Source of the DNA: JACRBK01 sp964427955
GTDB lineage: Bacteria; Chloroflexota; Anaerolineae; Aggregatilineales; Aggregatilineaceae
DNA length: 8,497 nucleotides
Direction: 5' to 3'
NCBI GenBank assembly: GCA_964427955.1
Contig: CAYRWY010000253.1
Location: forward strand, 1-8,497
Shown one piece after another: positions 1 through 6,000 of the stretch (within the stretch, counting starts at the first letter, position 1; every line of letters begins with the position of its first letter). The notes under the pieces were generated by a model, which searched no databases, had not been told where the DNA came from, and was given only the letters and a program-made list of their open reading frames with translations. Position numbers and translations under genes: made by a program.

Positions 1-80
1 GTGAGGTAAAGCTCTGAAGCGCGAGAGTTTACTTTTCAGTGCAAGCCTCAGTAAGCTTTCGATCTCCGGCAGTTGGAGAG

Positions 81-102
81 GGGGCGGACGTCGGTCCGCC
101 CC
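81..102. terminator. Perfect 9-bp hairpin downstream of the secreted-protein gene (possible terminator)
   Basis: GGGGCGGAC at 81-89 and its exact reverse complement GTCCGCCCC at 94-102 enclose a four-base loop. The hairpin lies 11 bases past the stop codon of the minus-strand gene that ends at 113, where a terminator would be expected. On the minus strand it is followed by CTCTCCAACTG rather than a run of U, so it is not a classical intrinsic terminator. It may instead protect the 3' end of the mRNA or act with a termination factor. Apart from it, bases 1-112 show no gene: all three plus-strand frames close within the first 17 bases. Confidence 0.45.
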
Positions 103-112
103 GGACGCCAGC

Positions 113-856
113 TTACCCGATCACGGTGGTCGGCAGCGGCGTGTTATGCCAGGTCGCGTCGGGGTTCGGCGCGACCGCGTTGAACGGTACCCACACGAAT
201 TTGCACTGGAGGATGATCTGGCGGAATTGGCCGCTGGCATCCTGGCCCGTCACCCAGAAGGTTTTGCCCGCCGCGACGGTCAGGCCGGTCGTGGCGGTCG
301 CACTGGGTTCCCACAGTACCGGAGCATCCGCGACGAACAGCCCCACCGCCGATCCCGACGGAATCGCCAGGGTCGCGTCGCAGCCGGGCGCCTCCGCCTC
401 GGGGACGCTTTCCTCGGCGCAATTCAGACTCACCAGCGTGCCGGTGCCGCATTCGTAGACCAGGATGCATTGATACGACACCCCGTCGGCTTTATCGGCG
501 GTGTTATAGGTGGTGATGGTATCGGTAATGTGCGTGCCGCTGGGGACATCGAAGGCGCTGGGTGCAAAGCCGTAAGGGCCGGTGGTTACGAGACCAGAAG
601 TGACCTGATCGAAACTGGAGACCGTGCCCACGCCGTTCACCACCATCGTACCAACCACGGCGGCTGGGTCTGGAATGTTGTAGATCATCGGCACGAGCGG
701 GTTACCCCCTCCGGTGCAGCTCACGTTGTCAGGGACGCCGGTAATCTCGGCGGAGGGGACGACGCTGGAGGCGTGCGATGTCAACGGAATGGCCAGCACG
801 ACGGCACTCATGAAAACCGCGAACATGGTGATTTTTAGAAAACGTGTTTTTGGCAT
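113..856 (-). CDS. Secreted protein of unknown function, six cysteines in the mature part
   Basis: A 247-residue protein with a clear Sec signal peptide. The start is basic (MPKTR, K8), the hydrophobic stretch covers about residues 9-25, and a likely signal peptidase I site follows S-H-A at residue 29. The mature part is rich in Thr, Val, Gly and Ser and looks beta-rich. It has six cysteines (47, 130, 136, 146, 159, 218), which could form three disulfides outside the membrane. I recognise no enzyme motif or family, and there is no lipobox, cell-wall anchor or C-terminal membrane segment, so a released or periplasmic protein is most likely. The reading frame is open up to 946, but the ATG at 856 is preferred: it has AGGAG/GAGAG just upstream, and the signal peptide starts there. 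The gene stands alone, with its own candidate promoter. Confidence 0.75.
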   Translation of the reverse strand: MPKTRFLKITMFAVFMSAVVLAIPLTSHASSVVPSAEITGVPDNVSCTGGGNPLVPMIYNIPDPAAVVGTMVVNGVGTVSSFDQVTSGLVTTGPYGFAPSAFDVPSGTHITDTITTYNTADKADGVSYQCILVYECGTGTLVSLNCAEESVPEAEAPGCDATLAIPSGSAVGLFVADAPVLWEPSATATTGLTVAAGKTFWVTGQDASGQFRQIILQCKFVWVPFNAVAPNPDATWHNTPLPTTVIG

Positions 857-920
857 CACTCTCTCCTCATGGCCCAACTGAATCTTGGAGTGAACGGTGC
901 TGAATCGCCCACTTACGTCC

Positions 921-929
921 ATCATAGCA
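921..929 (-). promoter_or_regulatory. Candidate extended -10 promoter for the secreted-protein gene
   Basis: Read on the minus strand, positions 929-921 give TGC followed by TATGAT, an extended -10 element (TGn-TATAAT with one mismatch). I see no convincing -35 hexamer 17 bases upstream, which extended -10 promoters can tolerate. Transcription would begin near 914, leaving a leader of about 58 bases before the ATG at 856. The rest of the gap between the two minus-strand genes (857-1011) shows no gene. Confidence 0.4.
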
Positions 930-1011
930 TATTTTTGGAAGCGCATGTTACATCGAGGCTGGTCCGGCCCCTAACGGATGAAGGAGCGGACATAGGGGGC
1001 GGGGGCGTCCG

Positions 1012-2247
1012 TCAGCCTGCCGCGCGCCGGGACTGCACCCGGCTGTCGAACGCGATCCAGCCGCCCGCCAGCGCCCGCAGCACCGCGCCGATCAGCAGCA
1101 CGACCACGAACGACAGCGACACCGTGCTGGCCAGTTGGCTGCCCAACATCGGGCCAATGAACAGCGAGACCATCACCACCTGGTTCCACCGCGTGGAATA
1201 GGGCGTCAGCGCGTCTTGCGGGGTGTTTTCGCTGAAATAGCCGAAAATGGCGATGGCGGTCATCGTCCAGCACGCGCCGTTGAGCGCCGCCGCGGGCAGC
1301 GTCAGCCACTTGTCGGGCAGCAGCGCGATCAACACCGAGGACACTGCCGATCCCAACATGCCCAGCGTGATGACCTTCAGGCTGCCGAAGCGCTGCACTG
1401 CCCGGTTGCTGAGAGCGGCGGCCAGCGTCGCCGCCGTCAGTTCGGCCACCGAAAACAGCGACATGAACCCTTCGTCCGCGCCCAGGTCTTCCACCAGCCG
1501 CAGCGTCACAATCGGCCAGAGCATCGACGCCGAGATATGCGTCAGCATGGTGACCATCGCCACGCGCCGGAAGGCGAGCACCTTCCAGGGCCGGACGGCG
1601 GGCTGTGCGGTAGACGGGGGAACTTCGGCGGTCAGCGGTCGCGTGCGCTGGACGCACACCAGGCTGAGCAGCGAGAGCAAAAAAGCGCCCACGAACATGA
1701 CCTGGTAATTGCGCGGGAAGGCGACCAGTTCCAGCCACAGGCCGAACAGCAGCGTCCCGATGCCGACGCTGATGTTGAAGGTCATCGAGCGCCGGCTGGT
1801 CAACGTCGTCAGCCGCCGCGGCGTCCCGATAGCTTCGCGCATCAACACCAGGAACAGCACGCTCGAAATCCCCTGTGGGATGGCCGGAATCGAGACGGAG
1901 GCCACCAGCCAGACCGGCTGCCAGTCTTTGGGAAACAACGGCGTGAAGGCGGGCAGCAGGTACGTCAGGCGGTAGCCCAGCCCCGGCCACAGCAGCGCCC
2001 GGTTGATGGTGGAGAAATGGCCCCGCCACCACAGCGCCAGCCCCGACGTCACCAGCGCGATGATCGCGGGCAGCGATGATTGCAGCCCCAGAATGGTAGG
2101 GGAATCGTTGATTTTGATGGTGTACAGGCCCAGGAAACGGGAGATCGAGGGCAGCGCCAGCCCAAACCAGAGAATATCCAGCACCAGCAGGCGAAAATTC
2201 GCGTCCACCCGCTCTGAGAACGAAAAAGAGGAGTCTGTGGATTCCAT
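1012..2247 (-). CDS. Major facilitator superfamily (MFS) transporter, substrate unknown
   Basis: A 411-residue polytopic membrane protein, the usual length for a 12-helix MFS permease. Hydrophobic helices recur through the chain (for example about 20-38, 55-74, 115-137, 158-176, 183-200, 262-280, 291-311, 359-381). A hydrophilic central loop near 200-225 divides it into two halves. The sequence NRAVQRFGSLK (281-291) is a degraded motif-A-like cytoplasmic loop between helices 8 and 9. The frame is open to 2379, but the ATG at 2247 is chosen because AGGGTGG lies just upstream and a good promoter would start transcripts near 2268, inside the longer frame. The family moves small solutes or drugs using ion gradients; nothing here fixes the substrate. 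It is divergent from the UPF0104 gene and may share its control region. Confidence 0.85.
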   Translation of the reverse strand: MESTDSSFSFSERVDANFRLLVLDILWFGLALPSISRFLGLYTIKINDSPTILGLQSSLPAIIALVTSGLALWWRGHFSTINRALLWPGLGYRLTYLLPAFTPLFPKDWQPVWLVASVSIPAIPQGISSVLFLVLMREAIGTPRRLTTLTSRRSMTFNISVGIGTLLFGLWLELVAFPRNYQVMFVGAFLLSLLSLVCVQRTRPLTAEVPPSTAQPAVRPWKVLAFRRVAMVTMLTHISASMLWPIVTLRLVEDLGADEGFMSLFSVAELTAATLAAALSNRAVQRFGSLKVITLGMLGSAVSSVLIALLPDKWLTLPAAALNGACWTMTAIAIFGYFSENTPQDALTPYSTRWNQVVMVSLFIGPMLGSQLASTVSLSFVVVLLIGAVLRALAGGWIAFDSRVQSRRAAG

Positions 2248-2272
2248 AACCACCCTACGCACAACGATAGAA

Positions 2273-2284
2273 CGATCATGATCG
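2273..2284. promoter_or_regulatory. 12-bp perfect palindrome overlapping the transporter -10 (possible operator)
   Basis: CGATCATGATCG is a perfect palindrome. It covers the predicted -10 hexamer of the transporter promoter (2280-2275, minus strand), where a bound dimeric regulator would block RNA polymerase. No regulator gene lies in the window, so the binding protein is unknown and the role is inferred from position and symmetry alone. Confidence 0.35.
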
Positions 2285-2303
2285 CGAATAGAAACGCTGT
2301 CAA
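2275..2303 (-). promoter_or_regulatory. Sigma-70-type promoter of the MFS transporter gene
   Basis: On the minus strand a perfect -35 TTGACA (2303-2298) is followed after 17 bases by CATGAT (2280-2275), which matches the -10 consensus at four of six positions. Transcription would begin near 2268, giving a leader of about 21 bases to the ATG at 2247. Confidence 0.6.
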
Positions 2304-2317
2304 GGTCAAATTGCGAA

Positions 2318-2346
2318 TTGGCGCAGACGGCTCCGGCTGATATAAT
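2318..2346 (+). promoter_or_regulatory. Sigma-70-type promoter of the UPF0104 gene
   Basis: TTGGCG (2318-2323, four of six matches to the -35 consensus) and a perfect TATAAT (2341-2346) are separated by exactly 17 bases. A TGA immediately before the hexamer makes it an extended -10 as well. The start would be near 2353, about 47 bases before the ATG at 2400. Its -35 lies only 14 bases from the -35 of the divergent transporter promoter, so the two could interfere with each other or be controlled together. Confidence 0.65.
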
Positions 2347-2360
2347 TCGCCCGTTATCAG
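2337..2360. promoter_or_regulatory. Inverted repeat CTGATA-N12-TATCAG over the UPF0104 promoter (possible operator)
   Basis: CTGATA (2337-2342) and its exact reverse complement TATCAG (2355-2360) flank 12 bases. Half-site centres are 18 bases apart, and the repeat spans the -10 and the predicted transcription start. This layout suits a dimeric repressor, although a six-base match of this kind can arise by chance. No cognate regulator is visible here. Confidence 0.35.
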
Positions 2361-2399
2361 GGGATATCGTCCGCGCCACCGGCCAAGTTGAACCTGTTC

Positions 2400-3482
2400 A
2401 TGAGCCAACACCTTTCAAGTTCGGAATCCACTCCACGCCGCCCGGTCATTGCGTGGCTGAAACGTCATCAAAAACGCCTGCTGCTCTGGCTGCGCCTCGG
2501 AATCGCCCTGGGTTTGATGGCAATCGTCATCGGCCTGATCGCGGGAGATCGCGATCAGCTCTCTCACGTCGATTGGACCATGATCCCGCTGGCCTGGGGC
2601 CTGATGCTCATCAGCACCGTCGTCAAGGCTTACCGCTGGAGTCTGCTGGTCCAGATGAGCCAGATGGACATCCCCTTCCGCCGTTTGCTGGGGACCTATC
2701 TGGTTGGCGCTTTTTTCAACACCATGCTGCCCACCTCGTTCGGAGGCGATGCCGTGCGCGCCGTCGATGCGGCAGCCAAAACCGGGCGCGTCGCCGATGC
2801 GACGTCCTCGGTCGTGATCGAGCGCGGCATCGGCCTGTTGGCCGTGATCGGCGGGGGCAGCGTCTTCGCGCTGTTCATGGACCACGGCAAAGTCCCGGTG
2901 GGCTTCGTCTGGCTGGTGCACGCCATGTTCGTCGGCGGACTGCTGGGCCTGCTCGTGCTGCGGCTGGGCTGGTTTACCGAGCCGCTCACGCTGATCCTGA
3001 ACCGGCTGCGGCTGGGCAAAATCGCGAGTAAGGTGCACAGCTTGCAAGGCGCGTTTTCCGAGCACCTGGGCAGCCCCGGCATCCTGTTCCTGATGCTGGT
3101 CCTGTCCGTGGTGGCGAATGCCCTGACGATGGGCGCGACCTACCTGGTGCTGCTGGCCGTCACCCATTCGATCCCGCTGGCGGCGTTCGTCCCGATGATC
3201 GCGCTGTCCACCGTGGCCGAACTGCTCCCGATCTCGATTGCGGCGCTGGGCGTCAAGGAATCGGCCTACATCTTTTTCCTGGGACTGGCGGGCGTGGGCC
3301 GGACCGAAGCGGGCCTGATCGCGATCATCATGCGCGTGCTCACCTGGGCGCTGGCCCTGCTGGGTGGGGTGGTCTACCTCGTCCGCACGCTGCGCGCCCG
3401 TTCCGACCAGACGCCCCCTGCGCCGCCCCCGGATCGGGGTCACCGGACTGAGGAATTGGTACGCGTCACGCCTGGACACTGA
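2400..3482 (+). CDS. UPF0104 / lysylphosphatidylglycerol-synthase transmembrane domain (flippase-like) protein
   Basis: A 360-residue multi-helix inner-membrane protein of the family related to the membrane half of MprF (PF03706-like). Family hallmarks are visible in order: a helix at about 31-48, KAYRWSLLV (76-84), FFNTMLPTSFGGDAVRA (105-121), IERGIGLLAV (140-149), and ALGVKESAYIFFLGLAG (282-298), then a last helix near 313-329. A proline-rich cytoplasmic tail ends the chain. The catalytic cytosolic domain of lysyl-phosphatidylglycerol synthase is absent. Relatives act in lipid or glycolipid handling or have no known role, so export or flipping of a lipid-linked molecule is only an inference. 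The ATG at 2400 is favoured over the in-frame TTG at 2388. Neither has a recognisable Shine-Dalgarno sequence, so initiation may be weak or unusual. Confidence 0.85.
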   Translation: MSQHLSSSESTPRRPVIAWLKRHQKRLLLWLRLGIALGLMAIVIGLIAGDRDQLSHVDWTMIPLAWGLMLISTVVKAYRWSLLVQMSQMDIPFRRLLGTYLVGAFFNTMLPTSFGGDAVRAVDAAAKTGRVADATSSVVIERGIGLLAVIGGGSVFALFMDHGKVPVGFVWLVHAMFVGGLLGLLVLRLGWFTEPLTLILNRLRLGKIASKVHSLQGAFSEHLGSPGILFLMLVLSVVANALTMGATYLVLLAVTHSIPLAAFVPMIALSTVAELLPISIAALGVKESAYIFFLGLAGVGRTEAGLIAIIMRVLTWALALLGGVVYLVRTLRARSDQTPPAPPPDRGHRTEELVRVTPGH

Positions 3483-3485
3483 GAC

Positions 3486-3504
3486 GGGGCAGCCTGGCTG
3501 TCCC
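3486..3504 (+). terminator. GC-rich hairpin after the UPF0104 gene (possible terminator)
   Basis: GGGGCAGC (3486-3493) pairs with GCTGTCCC (3497-3504), with one G-U pair, around a three-base loop. It starts three bases after the stop codon at 3482. The following bases are a C/T tract (CCTCCATTCTCCC), not a clean U run. It could attenuate or end transcription from the UPF0104 promoter, separating this gene from the pentapeptide-repeat operon. I found no obvious promoter between 3483 and 3528. Confidence 0.4.
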
Positions 3505-3528
3505 CCTCCATTCTCCCATAGACTAGCG

Positions 3529-4272
3529 ATGCTGGCAGCAGAATTTGTTTCCGAACTTCAAGACAGCCACAAGATCGCACACGTTCAACTTCAGGCCGCG
3601 GACCTGCAAGCCGTCCGCTGCCACGATCTGACGCTGAGCAAATGCACCTTCGAGAACGTGGACTTCTCGCTGGCGGAATTGCCGGGGCTGCACGCGACCC
3701 ACTGCAAATTCATCAACTGTAAATTCGTCCAGGCGAATTTGCAGGAAGCGGCGCTGGCGAACACCATCTTTTACCGCAGTTCCACCAAGACGATCTTTTG
3801 GCGCGCCAACCTGCGGTCAGCCTCCTTTTCCGAGTGCGATTTACGCCTGTGCGACTTTGAACGGGCTGATCTCTACCGTGCGGAATTCGACCAGGTGAAC
3901 GCGCTCGGCACCAACTTTTTCATGGCACGCTTCGATAATGCCGTGAAAATTACCAACAGCTTCCTACGTTATGCCGTGTTCACCGGGGCCAACCTGGAAA
4001 AATGCGTCCTGACCAACAATGTCTTCATCCAGGCCATTTTTCAGGGGGCCAAACTGGCAGGGGCCAATCTGCTGGGCTGCGATCTCAGCGGCGTCACCTG
4101 GCGTTATGCGGATGTCAAAGGCGTAGACGTCCGGGGAGCCAATATCCCCTCGTTCGACCTGCGCACAATGGATCTGACGGGGATCAAGATTTTCGAGAGC
4201 CAACAGCGCCAGTTATTAGAAACGGCGGATGTTGTGATTTTTCCTGATAACAAAACGGACCACACCGCATAA
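3529..4272 (+). CDS. Pentapeptide-repeat protein
   Basis: A 247-residue soluble protein made largely of pentapeptide repeats of the A(D/N)LXX type, from about residue 20 to 222. Examples are AANLQE-like QANLQEAAL (68-76), RANLRSASF (92-100), RADLYRAEF (112-120), TGANLEKCV (152-160) and AGANLLGCDLSG (177-188). Such repeats fold into a right-handed square beta-helix. A short acidic/glutamine C-terminal cap (IFESQQRQLLETADVVIFPD, 221-240) follows. Cysteines are frequent at the faces, as is common in this fold. Some family members mimic DNA and bind gyrase, but most have no known role, and none is assigned here. The frame is open back to 3364 inside the previous gene. The ATG at 3529 is chosen because the repeat-type sequence begins there, although no good ribosome site precedes it. 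It is the first gene of the probable operon. Confidence 0.85.
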   Translation: MLAAEFVSELQDSHKIAHVQLQAADLQAVRCHDLTLSKCTFENVDFSLAELPGLHATHCKFINCKFVQANLQEAALANTIFYRSSTKTIFWRANLRSASFSECDLRLCDFERADLYRAEFDQVNALGTNFFMARFDNAVKITNSFLRYAVFTGANLEKCVLTNNVFIQAIFQGAKLAGANLLGCDLSGVTWRYADVKGVDVRGANIPSFDLRTMDLTGIKIFESQQRQLLETADVVIFPDNKTDHTA

Positions 4273-4293
4273 AATACTTCAACAGGATATACC

Positions 4294-4860
4294 ATGCCTA
4301 ATCCGATCCAGTTCGCCCGCAAGGGACTCGCCATTCTCGTCAAGCGCGTGCGCGTGCAGGGCGTGCGCGTCACGCTGATCTGGGCCTACAGCCGGGGCTT
4401 CTCCAAGCTGACCGGGATTCCGATCCTGCGCCACAGCCGGATCACGCCGGAGGTGTTCGTCGGCGGGCAGTTCGGCCCGCGCGGCAAGCATAAGCTCGAA
4501 CGCGCCGGGATCACCGGCGACGTGAATCTGCGCACCGAATACGACGACGCCGCCCACGGCCTGGCCCTGGCCCATTACCTGCACCTGCCGACGGTGGACG
4601 ATGCCGCGCCGACGCTGGAGCACCTGAGCCAGGGAGCGGCCTTCGTCCGGCAGGTGATCGACGGCGGCGGCAAAGTCTACATCCACTGCGCGGGCGGGAT
4701 CGGACGCGCGCCCACGCTGGCGTGCGCCTATTTCATCACCCAGGGCATGACGCGGGAACAGGCCGTCGCGCTGATCCGCCGGACGCGGCCCTTCATTCAC
4801 ATCATGCCGCCGCAGTGGGAGCAGTTGAAGGCGTTCGAGGTCCAGCAGCGAGGGTCGTGA
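4294..4860 (+). CDS. Dual-specificity-type protein phosphatase with basic N-terminal extension
   Basis: A 188-residue cysteine-based phosphatase. The P-loop HCAGGIGRAPT (131-141) carries the C(X)5R signature, with nucleophile Cys132 and Arg138. Asp102 or Asp103 in the PTVDDAAP stretch is the likely general acid about 30 residues earlier, at the usual distance. The domain covers about residues 50-182. Residues 1-45 form a basic and hydrophobic extension (KGLAILVKRVRVQGVRVTLIW, split around 11-30) that could lie on the membrane or bind an acidic partner. The substrate could be a phosphoprotein, phospholipid or other phosphate ester; sequence alone does not decide. AGGA at 4284-4287 sits six bases before the ATG. 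The gene is 21 bases after the pentapeptide-repeat gene and one base before the amidotransferase gene. Confidence 0.85.
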   Translation: MPNPIQFARKGLAILVKRVRVQGVRVTLIWAYSRGFSKLTGIPILRHSRITPEVFVGGQFGPRGKHKLERAGITGDVNLRTEYDDAAHGLALAHYLHLPTVDDAAPTLEHLSQGAAFVRQVIDGGGKVYIHCAGGIGRAPTLACAYFITQGMTREQAVALIRRTRPFIHIMPPQWEQLKAFEVQQRGS

Positions 4861-4861
4861 G

Positions 4862-5584
4862 ATGAAATTCGCCGTCAGTGTCAGCACCTTAGCCAACGTC
4901 GCGCAGCCGCGCGATTACCTCTACAGCTCCTACGTCGCCTATTTGCAGACGCTCGGCCTGATCCCGATTCTGGTCCCGAACAACCTGACCGATCCGCTGG
5001 CGTTCGTCGCCGCAGTAGACGTGCAGGGGATCGTGCTCACCGGCGGGGGTGACATCGCGCCGGATCGCTACGGCCAGCCCAACCAGGGCACCGAAACCGA
5101 CAGCATCTCGTTGGAGCGCGACGAAACCGAGTTCCGCCTGCTGGACTTCGCCCTGCGCCGCCACCTGCCCGTGCTGGGCATCTGCCGGGGCTTCCAGGTG
5201 ATCAACGTCTACTTCGGCGGGCAGCTCGTGCAGGACATCCCCTCCCAACTGCCCGGCCCGGTCGCGCACGGCGACAACCCGTCGCACCCGCTCACGATCA
5301 TCGATCCTCGCGTCGAGACGGTGATCGGCGCCGGTCACCTGGACACCAACTCGTACCACCACCAGGGCGTGACCTCGGCGCTGCTCGCGCCGGAGTTGGA
5401 AGTCTTCGCTTATTCGGAGGCGGAGGGCCTGATCGAAGGGATCGTGCACACCCAGCTCCCGGTGATCGCGACGCAGTGGCACCCCGAAAAGCCGACGCCG
5501 TCCCGCCCGTTCGATTTGCGGCTGCTCGGCCACTTTTTGCAGGAGGGGGCCTTTTGGACGAACACCCGCCGCGCGTTGGGGTAG
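4862..5584 (+). CDS. Class I glutamine amidotransferase of the gamma-glutamyl-GABA hydrolase (peptidase C26, PuuD-like) family
   Basis: A 240-residue cytoplasmic hydrolase. The triad is visible: nucleophile Cys108 in LGICRGFQVINV (105-116), and His207 with Glu209 in ATQWHPE (203-209). LTGGGDIAPDRY (59-70) and SYHHQGV (164-170) are also typical of the C26 family. PuuD-type enzymes release glutamate from gamma-glutamyl-GABA in putrescine breakdown, and relatives act on other gamma-glutamyl amides. No putrescine-pathway partner is nearby, so the substrate is open. GAGGG at 4850-4854 lies in the end of the phosphatase gene, seven bases before the ATG. The one-base gap between the genes suggests translational coupling. 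The length is near the family norm (about 240-255). Confidence 0.88.
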   Translation: MKFAVSVSTLANVAQPRDYLYSSYVAYLQTLGLIPILVPNNLTDPLAFVAAVDVQGIVLTGGGDIAPDRYGQPNQGTETDSISLERDETEFRLLDFALRRHLPVLGICRGFQVINVYFGGQLVQDIPSQLPGPVAHGDNPSHPLTIIDPRVETVIGAGHLDTNSYHHQGVTSALLAPELEVFAYSEAEGLIEGIVHTQLPVIATQWHPEKPTPSRPFDLRLLGHFLQEGAFWTNTRRALG

Positions 5585-5970
5585 GGGTCTTGATCGTGCA
5601 CGAGGGGCGCTGGCTGCTGATCCGGCGGCAGGGCGCGCACGGCGCGGGCACGTGGTCCACGCCCGGCGGCCACCTGGAGTATGGCGAGACGCCGGAAGAA
5701 TGCGCGATCCGCGAGACGGACGAAGAAACCGGCGTGCACCTGAAAAATGTCCGGTTCCTCGGCCTGACCAATGATATTTTCGCCGAGCGCGGTCTGCACT
5801 ATATCACGATCTGGATGCAGGGCGAGGTCGAGTCGGGCGAAGCGCATCTCGCCGCCCCGGACGAGGCCAGCGCCATCGGCTGGTTCGCGCCGGACGTGCT
5901 GCCCGGCCCGCTGTTCCTGCCGCTGGAACACCTGCTGGCGGGGAAGTGTTATCCTCAGTATTATCCATAG
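5554..5970 (+). CDS. Nudix hydrolase, NUDT15/MutT-like
   Basis: A 138-residue nucleoside-diphosphate-linked hydrolase. The Nudix box GX5EX7REXXEEXG is complete at residues 39-60 (Gly39, Glu45, Arg53-Glu54, Glu57-Glu58, Gly60) and would bind the catalytic Mg2+. Several stretches resemble human NUDT15/MTH2: RVGVGV near the start, PGGHLEYGET, HLKNVRF and HYITIWMQGEVE. This suggests activity on nucleoside triphosphates, possibly oxidised ones (pool sanitation); substrate assignment is an inference. The start is taken as the TTG at 5554, seven bases after a strong AGGAGG (5541-5546). The gene then overlaps the end of the amidotransferase gene by 31 bases, indicating coupled translation. The frame is open back to 5476, but a start there would lack the ribosome site and overlap the neighbour further. 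Confidence 0.87.
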   Translation: MDEHPPRVGVGVLIVHEGRWLLIRRQGAHGAGTWSTPGGHLEYGETPEECAIRETDEETGVHLKNVRFLGLTNDIFAERGLHYITIWMQGEVESGEAHLAAPDEASAIGWFAPDVLPGPLFLPLEHLLAGKCYPQYYP

Positions 5971-6000
5971 CATCAGCCCTACGTTTTTCCGTGAGGACCC

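Noticed and set aside
857..946. Longer start for the secreted protein at 946
   Set aside because: The extra 30 residues would precede the signal peptide, the predicted transcription start near 914 falls inside this stretch, and a good ribosome site sits at the ATG at 856.
987..1011. CGGAC/GTCCG inverted repeat after the transporter gene
   Set aside because: Five-base stem with a 15-base loop and no U run; too weak to call a terminator.
1135..2079. Long plus-strand open frame over the transporter gene
   Set aside because: Translation is rich in Arg, Gln, His and Pro with no hydrophobic or domain pattern. It is the antisense shadow of the G+C-rich transporter gene.
2248..2379. Longer start for the transporter at 2379
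   Set aside because: The added 44 residues are polar, unlike a transporter N-terminus, and overlap both promoters.
2415..3479. Minus-strand open frame of 354 codons over the UPF0104 gene
   Set aside because: Low-complexity His/Gln/Asp/Arg translation, typical of the antisense of a membrane-protein gene.
3364..3528. Longer start for the pentapeptide-repeat protein inside the UPF0104 gene
   Set aside because: The 55 extra residues are Arg/Pro-rich readings of another gene's frame and do not resemble the repeat protein.
4346..4370. Two copies of GCGTGCGCGT in the phosphatase gene
   Set aside because: They simply encode alternating Val/Arg residues with G+C-rich codons; too short and too simple to count as a repeat element.
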